Assembly: GCF_018614915.1 (NCBI RefSeq)
Contig: NZ_JAGGNU010000083.1
Span: 1-32,927, forward strand
Direction of reading: 5' to 3'
DNA: 32,927 nt
DNA from: Variovorax paradoxus
GTDB lineage: Bacteria; Pseudomonadota; Gammaproteobacteria; Burkholderiales; Burkholderiaceae_C
Shown: piece after piece, positions 15,729 through 24,293 of the stretch
Layout of the letters: each line of letters begins with the position of its first letter
Numbering within the stretch: position 1 is the first letter of the stretch
Made by a program: the position numbers and the translations under genes
The notes under the pieces: model-generated
Databases searched by the model: none
What the model was told of the DNA's origin: nothing
What the model saw: only the letters and a program-made list of their open reading frames with translations

Positions 15729-18160
15729 GTGCCCAGTGCCTCCAGCAGCAGGAAGAGCTTGCCCACGCCGACGTAGAGCGCGTTGCCGGTGGCGGCGCGG
15801 TCGGGCCGGGCCGGCCGGCCGGTCAACTGGCTCAGCAGCGCGCGGGAGCGATCGGCCCACTCCCCTTGCGCATGCAGCAGGCGCCAGACGGTGGTGGTCA
15901 CCTGGCCCGCGACCAGGAGCCGCTTCATCATGTGCGGATCGCCGAGCTCGCCCATGCCGCCGACCAGCTGCAGGCCCTGGCGGATCAGCCGGAAGCAGGG
16001 CTCGGCCTCGGCGGCCCAGGCCTGCCACTGCGCGAGCTGCCGCACCGTGACCGCCGCGTCCACGTTCGACAGCGCATAGCCCTGCGCCAGGATCTTGCGG
16101 GTCTTGGCGTCGGTCACGCGCGTCGCGACGCAGCGCAGCGCGGGCAGCTCGGCCTCGCCGCGCAGCAGCACTTCGGCATGCGCCTCGGACTGCAGCGCCG
16201 CCTTGCCCTTGAAGCGCACGGGCCGCGCCTCGCCGAACACGAAGGACAGGCGCGCCAGGGTGGCGGCCTTGCCGGAGACCGGATCGCTCACCGCCGTGGC
16301 GCCCGGCGCGCGCGCCAGCCAGCGTTGGCCCTCGGCCTGCGACTGGCGCATGAACTCGCTCGCGGGCAGCCTGGGCAACACGTGCACCATCGTCTTGCCC
16401 AGCGCCTGCTGGCGCAGCCACTGGACCTGGCGCATGCCGGGCTTGCGCGCCGCCTCGGCGGCGCCGCGCCGCGACGCCGTCGAGAGCCACTGGTTCGGCG
16501 CGGCCAGCGGCAGGCCGCTGCGGTCGGACAGGAGCAGGCTGCCCTGGCACTCGTAGGCGTCGCCGCCTTCGTTCGACTTCAAGCCGACCTGGCCGGAGAG
16601 CGCCAGCACGTGGGTGTCGCAGCCGGTGGCGATCTCGCTCTTCGCATGCGCCATGAGCGACTGCAGCACGGCCTTGTGCAGCACCTCCTCGTCGGCGGCC
16701 TGGCGCCAGAGTTCGCGCGCCTGCTCGAAGCCGATCTGCGCGCCGGCCAGCGCCGAGGCGGCGGCCGCGACTTCCTGCGCATCGTGGGCCATGGCCTGGA
16801 TCAGCCGCTGGTACTGCATGCGCAGCCGGTCGGTCTCGGCCTGCGCCTGCACCACCTCGGCGGCGGCGTCGGCGCTCGCGGGCTTGTCCTGCAGATCGCT
16901 TTCGCCGGGCACGAAGAGCGCGCTCGGGCTCCTGGCCTGGAACACGCTGTCCACCAGTTGCGCGCGCTCGGCCGGCATCAGGTTCTCCGGCACCTTCTGG
17001 CCGCTGGAGACGTAGTGCACCGGCAGGCGATGCCGGATCACGGTGTCGATCAGCGCGCCCGGATGGGTGGCCTCGTCGACCTTGGTGAAGATGCAGCCGG
17101 CCAGCGCGCTGCCGCTGCTGGCGTCGCCGTGGCGATAGGCGTGCACCACTTCGTTGAGCGTGTCGCCATGGCTGGCGGCGTTGAGCAGCAGCAGCCGCTT
17201 CACCGGCCGGTGGCTGCTGCACAGCATCGCGATCTGGTCGGACACGGCACGGTCGCGCTGGCTCATGCCGACGGTGTCGATCAGCACCATGTGCTTGTCG
17301 CGCAGGTCTTCCAGCACCAGGTGCAGGTCGGCCGCGTCCGTCACCGCATAGACCGGCACGTTGAGGATCTGGCCGTAGATGCGCAGCTGCTCGTAGGCGC
17401 CAATGCGGTAGCTGTCGGTGGTCACCAGCGCCAGCTTGTCGGCGCCGAAGCGCATCACGCAGCGCGCCGCGAGCTTGGCGGTGGTGGTGGTCTTGCCGAC
17501 GCCGGTGGGGCCCATCAGCGCATAGACGCCGCCCTGCGCCAGCAGCGCGTCTTCGTTCTCGAGCACCGGCAGCGTGCGGATCAGCTCCGAGCGCACGAAG
17601 GCCATGCCCTGCGCGTAGCTCTGGTTGGCCGGCAGATGCTCCAGCATCGCCTTCGAAAGCCGTGCGCTGAAGCCGGCGCCGAGAAGGGTGCGCAGGAGCC
17701 GGCCGCGCATCGGGTCGCGGCGCTGCTTGTCGTTCCAGACCACGCTGGCGAGCTGCTCCTCGATCATGCCGCGCATCGAATGCAGTTCGCTCAGCACGCT
17801 GTCGGTGTGGGCGGCGGGTGCGGGTGCGGGTGCGGGTGCGGGTGCGGGCTGGGGCACGGGGGCGATCGGGGCTGCGGGCTGCTCGCGCATCGCGGGCGCT
17901 TCAGGTGCGACGGGTGCGATGGATGCAACAGGTGCAGCCGCTGCAAGGTCCGCGACCGGCGCCTCGGGCGCGGCCTGCTCCAGCACCTGCTCCACTTCGC
18001 CGGGCGCCATGGCGACGATCTCGACGCCGTCGGCCAGCACGCGGTTGGTCAGCACCATCGCCTCCGACCCGAGCGCTTCGCGCGCCAGCCGCAGCGCTTC
18101 GCGGCTGGTAGTGGCGATGAACTTGCGTGCGGTGGTGCGCACGTCCGTGATGATGTTCAA
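15725..18160 (-). CDS. flhF: FlhF SRP-type GTPase with long C-terminal transposase-like extension
   Basis: Encodes 811 residues; usual FlhF proteins have about 400-500. FlhF places the flagellum at the cell pole or side. In order: B domain (1-50), Ala/Pro linker with a PAPAPA run (about 60-116), N domain (about 120-205), G domain with P-loop GPTGVGKTT (217-225), TTDSYRIGAYEQL (247-259), LIDTVGMSQRD (293-303) and FTKVDE (358-363). Canonical FlhF ends near 415. Residues about 440-811 resemble an IS4/Tn5-type DDE transposase: CDTHVLALSGQVG (514-526), MVHVLPRLPASEFMRQ (591-606) for the HVxDREAD box, and AEAEPCFRLIRQG (717-729) for the WRIEEFFRxLKxG box. The start is TTG, overlapping the flhA stop (TTGA), with GGAGG 7 bp upstream. 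The stop overlaps flhG, so the extension is part of the intact gene. Confidence 0.93.
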   Translation of the reverse strand: MNIITDVRTTARKFIATTSREALRLAREALGSEAMVLTNRVLADGVEIVAMAPGEVEQVLEQAAPEAPVADLAAAAPVASIAPVAPEAPAMREQPAAPIAPVPQPAPAPAPAPAPAAHTDSVLSELHSMRGMIEEQLASVVWNDKQRRDPMRGRLLRTLLGAGFSARLSKAMLEHLPANQSYAQGMAFVRSELIRTLPVLENEDALLAQGGVYALMGPTGVGKTTTTAKLAARCVMRFGADKLALVTTDSYRIGAYEQLRIYGQILNVPVYAVTDAADLHLVLEDLRDKHMVLIDTVGMSQRDRAVSDQIAMLCSSHRPVKRLLLLNAASHGDTLNEVVHAYRHGDASSGSALAGCIFTKVDEATHPGALIDTVIRHRLPVHYVSSGQKVPENLMPAERAQLVDSVFQARSPSALFVPGESDLQDKPASADAAAEVVQAQAETDRLRMQYQRLIQAMAHDAQEVAAAASALAGAQIGFEQARELWRQAADEEVLHKAVLQSLMAHAKSEIATGCDTHVLALSGQVGLKSNEGGDAYECQGSLLLSDRSGLPLAAPNQWLSTASRRGAAEAARKPGMRQVQWLRQQALGKTMVHVLPRLPASEFMRQSQAEGQRWLARAPGATAVSDPVSGKAATLARLSFVFGEARPVRFKGKAALQSEAHAEVLLRGEAELPALRCVATRVTDAKTRKILAQGYALSNVDAAVTVRQLAQWQAWAAEAEPCFRLIRQGLQLVGGMGELGDPHMMKRLLVAGQVTTTVWRLLHAQGEWADRSRALLSQLTGRPARPDRAATGNALYVGVGKLFLLLEALGT
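17816..17845. repeat. Hexamer tandem repeat inside flhF
   Basis: Five perfect units of GGGTGC on the plus strand. They encode the Ala-Pro run of the FlhF linker (about residues 105-116) and could vary in copy number by slippage without breaking the frame, since the unit is 6 bp. Confidence 0.85.
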
Positions 18161-20256
18161 ACTCTTCCTCCGATGGTGGCGGTGATCTTGATGTGGCGGG
18201 AATCAGGAATCTCGGCGTGCGAGAGCACCTTGAGCTGCGGCAGGCTGCGCCGCAGGAAGCGCGAGAGCAGCACGCGCAGCGCGTGCTGCACGACCAGCAC
18301 CGGCGCCAGGCCCATCTGCTCCTGGCGCACGATGGCGGCCTGGGCCTGCGTGAGCAGGCTGTCGGCCAGGCCGGGCTCGATGCCGCTGTTGCTGGCCAGG
18401 GCCTGCTGCAGCACGCCGTCGAGCGTGCTGTCCAGGCCGATCACCTGCATCTCGGCATCGCCCGGGAACAGCTGCTGCACGATCGCGCGGCCCAGCGCCA
18501 GGCGGGTCAGCGTGGTCAGCTCGGTGGCGTCCTTGACGGTCGGCGCATGCTCGGCCATCACGTCGAGGATGGTGCGCATGTCGCGGATCGGCACCTCTTC
18601 TTCCAGCAGGTTCTGCAGCACCTTGTGCAGCGTGCTCAGCGACAGCACCTTGGGCACCAGGTCCTCGGTCAGCTTGGGCGCGGTCTTGCCCACCTGGTCC
18701 AGCAGCTGCTGCACTTCCTGGCGGCCCAGCAGCTCGGCCGCATGGGTCTGGATCAGGTGATTGAGGTGGGTGGCCATCACCGTGCAGGCATCGACCACCG
18801 TGTAGCCGTAGACCTGCGCCTGCTGGCGCTGGCCGGCGTCGATCCACACCGCGGGCAGGCCGAAGGCCGGGTCCTGCGTCGGCGTGCCGGGCAGCGTGCC
18901 CGTGACCTGCCCCGGGTTGATCGCCATCCACTGGGTGGGAAAGGCCTCGCCGCGGCCGATCTCCACGCCCTTCAGGCTGATGATGTAGGTGTTGGGCTGG
19001 ATCTCGAGGTTGTCGCGGATGTGCACCACCGGCACCAGGAAGCCGATCTCCTGCGCGATCTTCTTGCGGATGCTCTTGATGCGGCCCAGCAGCTCGCCGT
19101 TCTGCGACTGGTCCACCAGCGGGATCAGGCGGTAGCCGACTTCCATGCCGAGCGGGTCGACCAGCGCGACGTCGTCCCAGGTGGCCTCGGCCGACTCGGC
19201 CGCCGGCATCGCAGCAGCCGCCTGCGCCGCGGCGGCAGCCTGCAGGGCGGCCTGCTGCGGCTTCTTCAGCAGCACCTTGCGGCCCAGCCACACCAGGCTG
19301 CCCGCGATCAGCAGGAAGGCCAGGTTCGGCATGCCGGGGATCAGGCCCATCAGGCCGATGATGCCGGCGGTCAGGAACATGACCTGCGGGTTGGAGAAGA
19401 GCTGGCCGGTGAGCTGGCGGCCCACGTCTTCGTCGGTGGTCACGCGCGAGACGATCACGCCGGCCGCGGTCGAGATCACCAGCGCCGGGATCTGCGCCAC
19501 CAGGCCGTCGCCGATGGCCAGCAGCGTGTAGGTCTTGCCGGCGGTGGAGAAATCGAGCCCGTGCTGCACCATGCCGACCACCAGGCCGCCGATGATGTTG
19601 ATGACCATGATGAGCAGGCCGGCCACGGCATCGCCGCGCACGAACTTGCTGGCGCCGTCCATCGAGCCGTAGAAGTCGGCTTCCTGCGCCACCTCGGTGC
19701 GGCGCTTGCGCGCCACGTCCTCGCCGATCAGGCCGGCGTTGAGGTCGGCATCGATCGCCATCTGCTTGCCCGGCATGGCGTCGAGCATGAAGCGCGCGCC
19801 GACCTCGGCGATGCGGCCCGCGCCCTTGGTGATCACCATGAAGTTGATCAGCACCAGGATGATGAACACCATCACGCCGACCGCGAAATTGCCGCCCACC
19901 AGGAAGTGGCCGAAGGCCTCGATCACCTTGCCCGCCGCGTCGGTCCCGGTGTGGCCCTGCATCAGCACCACGCGGGTGGAGGCCACGTTGAGCGACAGCC
20001 GCAGCAGCGTGGAGAACAGCAGCACGGCCGGGAAGGCGGCGAAGTCCAGCGCCTTCATGGTGTACATGCTCACCAGCAGCACCATCACCGACATCGCGAT
20101 GTTGAAGGTGAACAGCAGGTCCAGCAGGAAGGGCGGTAGCGGCAGCACCATCATGCTCAGGATCATGATGATGAGGATCGGGCCGGCCAGTCCCTTCCAC
20201 TGGCTGCCCGAGAAGAGCTGCGCCGGCTGGCGCATCAGGCTTGCGAGGGCGTTCAT
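18157..20256 (-). CDS. flhA: Flagellar export gate protein FlhA
   Basis: Encodes 699 residues, the normal length. FlhA forms the nonameric ring of the flagellar type III export gate in the inner membrane and uses proton motive force to send subunits out. The N-terminal half (about 20-330) has eight hydrophobic helices. The conserved loop is visible between helices (ARFMLDAMPGKQMAIDADL, with DAMPGKQMAID typical of the FHIPEP region). A linker rich in Ala (about 345-360) leads to the cytoplasmic domain, which docks chaperone-substrate complexes. The ATG at 20256 overlaps the flhB stop (ATGA); its own stop overlaps the flhF TTG start. Neighbours fit the usual flhB-flhA-flhF order. Confidence 0.97.
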   Translation of the reverse strand: MNALASLMRQPAQLFSGSQWKGLAGPILIIMILSMMVLPLPPFLLDLLFTFNIAMSVMVLLVSMYTMKALDFAAFPAVLLFSTLLRLSLNVASTRVVLMQGHTGTDAAGKVIEAFGHFLVGGNFAVGVMVFIILVLINFMVITKGAGRIAEVGARFMLDAMPGKQMAIDADLNAGLIGEDVARKRRTEVAQEADFYGSMDGASKFVRGDAVAGLLIMVINIIGGLVVGMVQHGLDFSTAGKTYTLLAIGDGLVAQIPALVISTAAGVIVSRVTTDEDVGRQLTGQLFSNPQVMFLTAGIIGLMGLIPGMPNLAFLLIAGSLVWLGRKVLLKKPQQAALQAAAAAQAAAAMPAAESAEATWDDVALVDPLGMEVGYRLIPLVDQSQNGELLGRIKSIRKKIAQEIGFLVPVVHIRDNLEIQPNTYIISLKGVEIGRGEAFPTQWMAINPGQVTGTLPGTPTQDPAFGLPAVWIDAGQRQQAQVYGYTVVDACTVMATHLNHLIQTHAAELLGRQEVQQLLDQVGKTAPKLTEDLVPKVLSLSTLHKVLQNLLEEEVPIRDMRTILDVMAEHAPTVKDATELTTLTRLALGRAIVQQLFPGDAEMQVIGLDSTLDGVLQQALASNSGIEPGLADSLLTQAQAAIVRQEQMGLAPVLVVQHALRVLLSRFLRRSLPQLKVLSHAEIPDSRHIKITATIGGRV

Positions 20257-21395
20257 GCAGCTTTCACGGTGTATTCGAGTTCTTCGGGAATCGGCAGGTC
20301 GGCCGGCGTGCGCGGCGCTTCGCCGCCCTCGCTCTTCCAGCGCTTGAGCTGGTAGACCCAGGCCAGCACTTCGGCGACGGCCGTGTAGAGGCCGGTCGGG
20401 ATCTCGTCGCCCAGCCGGGTGTGCTTGTAGAGCGCGCGCGTGAGCGGCGGCGCCTCCAGGATCGCGACCTTGTTCTCGCGCGCGATCTCGCGGATGCGCT
20501 CGGCCACGGCATCGACGCCCTTGGCCACCACGCGCGGCGCGCGCATGTCGTTGTCGACGTACTTGAGCGCCACCGCGAAGTGCGTCGGGTTGGTGACCAC
20601 GATGTCGGCCTTGGGCACCTCGGACATCATCCGGCGGCGCGCCATCTGCTGCTGCTGGCGGCGGATCTGCGCCTTGATGTGCGGATCGCCTTCGCTTTCC
20701 TTGTGCTCCTGGCGCAGGTCTTCGCGCGACATGCGCAGCTTGCGGTAGTAGCTCCAGAGCTGGAAGGGCACGTCGACCAGGGCGATGAGCAGCAGCGTGG
20801 CGGTGATCAGCGCACAGTTGCGCCCCACCAGCACGATCATCTGCGGCAGCGCCGCGCGCTCCGACTGCGCCATCAGCGCCGCGACCTCGTCCATGTTGTC
20901 CATGATCACCAGCCAGGCCACGCCGCCGATCAAGAGCGACTTGGCCAGCGCCTTCAGCAGCTCGGCCAGCGATTGCGTGGAGAACAGCCGCTTGATGCCG
21001 GCGATCGGATCGAGCTTGTCGAACTTGGGGCCGATGGCCTTGGCCGAGAACAGCCAACCGCCCAGCATCAGCGGCGCCACCAGCGCGGCGAGCACGACCA
21101 TGCCGGCCAGCGGCGCCATCGCGACCAGCGCCTGCATCGCGATCAGCCCGCCCTGGGCCAGCATGTAGGAGGGATCGAAGGCCGCCGCGCGATCGAAGTG
21201 CAGGCCGTGGCGCAGCCCGCCGCGCAGGGTGTTGCCGACCGACTCCGCCGTGATCCACAGGCCGGCGACGGCGGTGGCGAGCAGCACGAAGGTAACCAGC
21301 TCGCGCGAACGGGCCACGTTGCCTTCTTCGCGCGCCTTTTCCAGGCGCCGCGGCGAGGCAGGTTCCGTTTTCTCGAGATCGCTTTCTTCAGCCAT
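20253..21395 (-). CDS. flhB: Flagellar export switch protein FlhB
   Basis: Encodes 380 residues. FlhB is an inner-membrane part of the flagellar export apparatus; self-cleavage of its cytoplasmic domain switches secretion from hook to filament proteins. The protein opens with the charged MAEESDLEKTEPASPRRLEKAREEG stretch common to FlhB (shown in part), followed by four hydrophobic segments (about 34-52, 88-112, 148-165 and 185-210). The autocleavage motif NPTH is complete at 269-272 in VVTNPTHFAVALKY. The ATG at 21395 is the family start. It lies 111 bp downstream of cheZ; this gap might hold a promoter for the flhB-to-fliA genes, although none is certain. Confidence 0.97.
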   Translation of the reverse strand: MAEESDLEKTEPASPRRLEKAREEGNVARSRELVTFVLLATAVAGLWITAESVGNTLRGGLRHGLHFDRAAAFDPSYMLAQGGLIAMQALVAMAPLAGMVVLAALVAPLMLGGWLFSAKAIGPKFDKLDPIAGIKRLFSTQSLAELLKALAKSLLIGGVAWLVIMDNMDEVAALMAQSERAALPQMIVLVGRNCALITATLLLIALVDVPFQLWSYYRKLRMSREDLRQEHKESEGDPHIKAQIRRQQQQMARRRMMSEVPKADIVVTNPTHFAVALKYVDNDMRAPRVVAKGVDAVAERIREIARENKVAILEAPPLTRALYKHTRLGDEIPTGLYTAVAEVLAWVYQLKRWKSEGGEAPRTPADLPIPEELEYTVKAA

Positions 21396-21506
21396 TCATG
21401 CTCCGAAAGAGCATCGGCGAAGACCTCAGCTCATGGCTGAATTATTGGATTCGGCGCCTTGGAACAATCGTTCGATCAAGGCCCGGATTGCCCTCCAACT
21501 CGGGCG

Positions 21507-22160
21507 TTAGAAACCCAGGCTTTCCAGCAAATCGTCGACCTGCGCCTGGTCGGTCACCGCCTCCGGGTTGGCGGCGTTGATCTGCGGGCCGTTGAGCAGG
21601 TTGCCCTGGGCGCTGGCGGCAGGCTCGTGGCGCTTCTCCATCGGCGTGTTGTCGATCAGCACCTGCAGGAGCTGCGTCTCGACGTCGTTCACCACTTCCA
21701 TCATCTTCTTGATGACCTGGCCGGTCAGGTCCTGGAAGTCCTGCGCCATCATGATCTCCATCAGCTGCGAGTTGATCGCGCTGGCCTGGCTCGGCACGTG
21801 CTGCAGGTAGCCGCGCGTGTCCATCACGAGTTCGCGCGCATGGTCCAGCTCGATCGGGTTCTCGAACCACTGGTCCCAGCGCTTGGTCAGGCCCTTGGCC
21901 CGGTCGGACAGCTCTTCCTGCAGCGGCTGCGCGAGCTCGATCGCATTGAGCGCCCGGTGCGCCGCCCGCTCGGTCATGCTGGCGACGTAGTTGAGGCGGT
22001 CGCGCGCATCGGGGATGGCCTGCGCGGCCCGGGCGACCTGCTTGTCCAGGCCCAGCTCGCGCAGGCCCTCGCGCAGCTGGCGCGTCAGATGGCCGATTCG
22101 CCCCAGCAGCTCTTCGTGGGTGTTGCTATGCCCCGCGGCATCGAGCGCGTTCGGCGTCAT
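21507..22160 (-). CDS. cheZ: Protein phosphatase CheZ
   Basis: Encodes 217 residues, normal length. CheZ removes phosphate from CheY-P and so ends the signal to the flagellar motor. The active-site stretch AQDFQDLTGQVIKKMM is visible, with D144 and Q148 corresponding to the catalytic pair D143 and Q147 of the Escherichia coli protein. The C-terminal helix QVDDLLESLGF is the CheY-binding tail. Long amphipathic helices between fit the four-helix-bundle dimer. Its start lies one base after the cheY stop, so the two are translated together. Confidence 0.96.
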   Translation of the reverse strand: MTPNALDAAGHSNTHEELLGRIGHLTRQLREGLRELGLDKQVARAAQAIPDARDRLNYVASMTERAAHRALNAIELAQPLQEELSDRAKGLTKRWDQWFENPIELDHARELVMDTRGYLQHVPSQASAINSQLMEIMMAQDFQDLTGQVIKKMMEVVNDVETQLLQVLIDNTPMEKRHEPAASAQGNLLNGPQINAANPEAVTDQAQVDDLLESLGF

Positions 22161-22161
22161 G

Positions 22162-22560
22162 TCAGGCGCTCTCTTTCTGGATCTTCTCGAAAATCTTGGT
22201 CAGCTTCTCTTCCAGCGTCGCCGCCGTGAAAGGCTTGACCACGTAGCCGTTGGCGCCGGCCTGCGCGGCCGCGATGATGTTTTCCTTCTTGGCCTCGGCC
22301 GTGACCATCAGCACCGGCAGCTTGGCCAGCTCCGGATCGGCGCGGATGGTCTGCAGCATGGTCAGGCCGTCCATGTTGGGCATGTTCCAGTCCGAGACCA
22401 CGAAGCCGAAATTGCCACCGCGCAGCTTCTCGATGCCGGCCGCGCCGTCCTCGGCCTCGTCGACGTTGAGGAACTCCAGCTCCTTCAACAGGTTGCGCAC
22501 GATGCGGCGCATGGTCGGGAAGTCGTCCACGACCAAAATTTTGATGCTCTTATCGATCAC
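22162..22560 (-). CDS. cheY: Chemotaxis response regulator CheY
   Basis: Encodes 132 residues, a single receiver domain. All key residues are present: D12 and D13 (metal binding), D57 (phosphorylation site, in VVSDWNMPNMDG), T87 and K109. W58 next to the site is as in E. coli CheY. CheY-P binds FliM at the motor switch. The start codon is GTG at 22560, with GGAG 6 bp upstream; 42 bp separate it from cheB. Confidence 0.97.
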   Translation of the reverse strand: MIDKSIKILVVDDFPTMRRIVRNLLKELEFLNVDEAEDGAAGIEKLRGGNFGFVVSDWNMPNMDGLTMLQTIRADPELAKLPVLMVTAEAKKENIIAAAQAGANGYVVKPFTAATLEEKLTKIFEKIQKESA

Positions 22561-22602
22561 GATTTCTCCAGCTGACAGTTCAAAAGATCCAAAGGCAAAA
22601 GT

Positions 22603-23688
22603 TCAAACCCGGTTCGTGCGCTCGCCGAAGGTGCGCAGGTGCGCAAGCACGCGGCGGCTGATCTCGCTCAACGGCGACACCTCGTCCACCGCGCCCAGCA
22701 GGACCGCCTCGCGCGGCATGCCGTAGACCACGCAGCTCGCCTCGTCCTGCGCCAGCGTGTGGGCGCCTGCCTGCTTCATGCGCAGCAGGCCTTCGGCGCC
22801 GTCCTTGCCCATGCCGGTGAGGATCATTCCGATCGCGTTCTTGCCCGCGTGCTTCGCGGCCGAATCGAAGAGCACGTCGATCGAGGGCCGATGCCGGTTG
22901 ACCGGCGGCTCCTGGTCGAGGTGCGCCACGTAGTTGGCGCCGCTGCGCGCGAGCGACAGGTGCCAGCCGCCCGGTGCGATGTACGCGTAGCCCGGCAGCA
23001 CGCGCTCGCCGTGCTCGGCCTCCTTCACATGGATGCGGCACAGGCCGTCCAGCCGCTGCGCGAAGGAGCGCGTGAAGCCGGGCGGCATGTGCTGGGCAAT
23101 CAGCACCGCGGGCGAATCCGGCGGCAGCGGCTGCAGCACCTCGCGGATCGCTTCCGTCCCCCCGGTCGAGGCGCCGATGATGATGAGCTTCTCGGTGGAC
23201 AGGAGCGGGCTGCGCAGCATCGGCTCCTGCGCCTGCTCCGCCGCGGGCCGCTGCGCGCTGGCGTGGCGGCTCGGCAGCAGGCGCGCGCTGGCGGCCGTGC
23301 GGATCTTGCCGGTGATGAGCTCGGTGTAGTTGAGCAGGCCGTCGCGCACGCCGAGCTTCGGCTTGGTGACGAAATCGATCGCGCCCAGCTCCAGCGCGCG
23401 CAGCGCGATCTCGGAGCCGCGCTCGGTCAACGAGGACACCATGACCACCGGCATGGGCCTCAGGCGCATGAGCTTCTCGAGGAACTCCAGCCCGTCCATG
23501 CGCGGCATCTCGACGTCCAGCGTGAGCACGTCGGGGTTGGTCTGCTTGATGAGGTCGCGCGCCACCAGCGGGTCTGCCGCGGTGCCGACCACGCTCATGT
23601 CGCTCTGGCTGTTGATGACCTCGGTCATCACGCTGCGGATCAGCGCCGAATCGTCGACGCAGAGCACCTTGATTTTTTTGCCGCTCAT
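22603..23688 (-). CDS. cheB: Chemotaxis methylesterase/glutamine deamidase CheB
   Basis: Encodes 361 residues. CheB removes methyl groups from chemoreceptors (and deamidates glutamines) after phosphorylation by CheA. The receiver domain has D12, D13 and D58 (TLDVEMPRMDG). A linker of about 25 residues follows at about 135-163. The esterase domain shows the catalytic triad S174 (IGASTGGTEA), H200 (AQHMPPGFT) and D296 (GMGKDGAEG). The ATG at 23688 overlaps the cheD stop (ATGA). Confidence 0.97.
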   Translation of the reverse strand: MSGKKIKVLCVDDSALIRSVMTEVINSQSDMSVVGTAADPLVARDLIKQTNPDVLTLDVEMPRMDGLEFLEKLMRLRPMPVVMVSSLTERGSEIALRALELGAIDFVTKPKLGVRDGLLNYTELITGKIRTAASARLLPSRHASAQRPAAEQAQEPMLRSPLLSTEKLIIIGASTGGTEAIREVLQPLPPDSPAVLIAQHMPPGFTRSFAQRLDGLCRIHVKEAEHGERVLPGYAYIAPGGWHLSLARSGANYVAHLDQEPPVNRHRPSIDVLFDSAAKHAGKNAIGMILTGMGKDGAEGLLRMKQAGAHTLAQDEASCVVYGMPREAVLLGAVDEVSPLSEISRRVLAHLRTFGERTNRV

Positions 23689-24293
23689 TCGACTGAGCTC
23701 CTCTTGTTGTTGGCGGCCGAAAGGCGGCGCAGCAACTCGCCCTCCTCCCGCTGGATCGACTGCACGTCGAGCTGTGTGCGCAGCTTGCGCACCACGGCCT
23801 TGCCGCTCTGCGGCAACAGGCACACCCGGCGCGCGTGCTGGCCGCGCAGGTCCTGCGCGGCGATGACGATGCCTTCGGTCTTCAGGTAGCGCAGCACGAA
23901 GTCGGCATTGCGGTCGCCGATGTTGAGCGTGGTCATGTTGGCGAGCACCGCCGCGCCGCCGAAGACCTTGGCCTGCAGGCGATCGCGGCGCGCGCCCGCG
24001 CGCAGCAGTTCGCCGACCAGCACGTCCATCGCATAGGCGCCGTAGCGCATCGACTCGACCTGGCCGCGCGTGCGGGGCTCGCCGTCTTCCGGCAGCATGA
24101 AGTGGTTCATGCCGGCGACGCCGGCCTCCAGGTCCACCAGGCAGGCCGCCACGCAGGAGCCCAGCACCGTGGTCAACGCGGTGTCGGTGGTGGTCACGTA
24201 GTACTCGGAAGGCAGCAGCTTGACCGCCATGCAATCCAGGTCGCGATCGAAGTAGTGATGGCTCGCCACCGAGCCGGGCACCGCGGCGCTCAT
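23685..24293 (-). CDS. cheD: Chemoreceptor glutamine deamidase CheD
   Basis: Encodes 202 residues. CheD converts specific glutamines of chemoreceptors to glutamate, adding methylation sites. The catalytic cysteine C47 (LGSCVAACL) and histidine H64 (GMNHFMLP) are present, and the third residue of the family is expected in the KVFGGA segment. The ATG at 24293 overlaps the cheR stop (ATGA). The presence of both CheD and CheZ in one operon is common in Betaproteobacteria. Confidence 0.95.
   Translation of the reverse strand: MSAAVPGSVASHHYFDRDLDCMAVKLLPSEYYVTTTDTALTTVLGSCVAACLVDLEAGVAGMNHFMLPEDGEPRTRGQVESMRYGAYAMDVLVGELLRAGARRDRLQAKVFGGAAVLANMTTLNIGDRNADFVLRYLKTEGIVIAAQDLRGQHARRVCLLPQSGKAVVRKLRTQLDVQSIQREEGELLRRLSAANNKRSSVE

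Noticed and set aside
17816..17845. GGGTGC hexamers as a CRISPR or integron-type array
   Set aside because: They are contiguous coding repeats for Ala-Pro in the FlhF linker, without spacers.
21396..21506. FliA-type promoter upstream of flhB (GCCGATGC on the minus strand)
   Set aside because: No TAAA-like -35 element at the right distance; a -10-like match alone is not enough.
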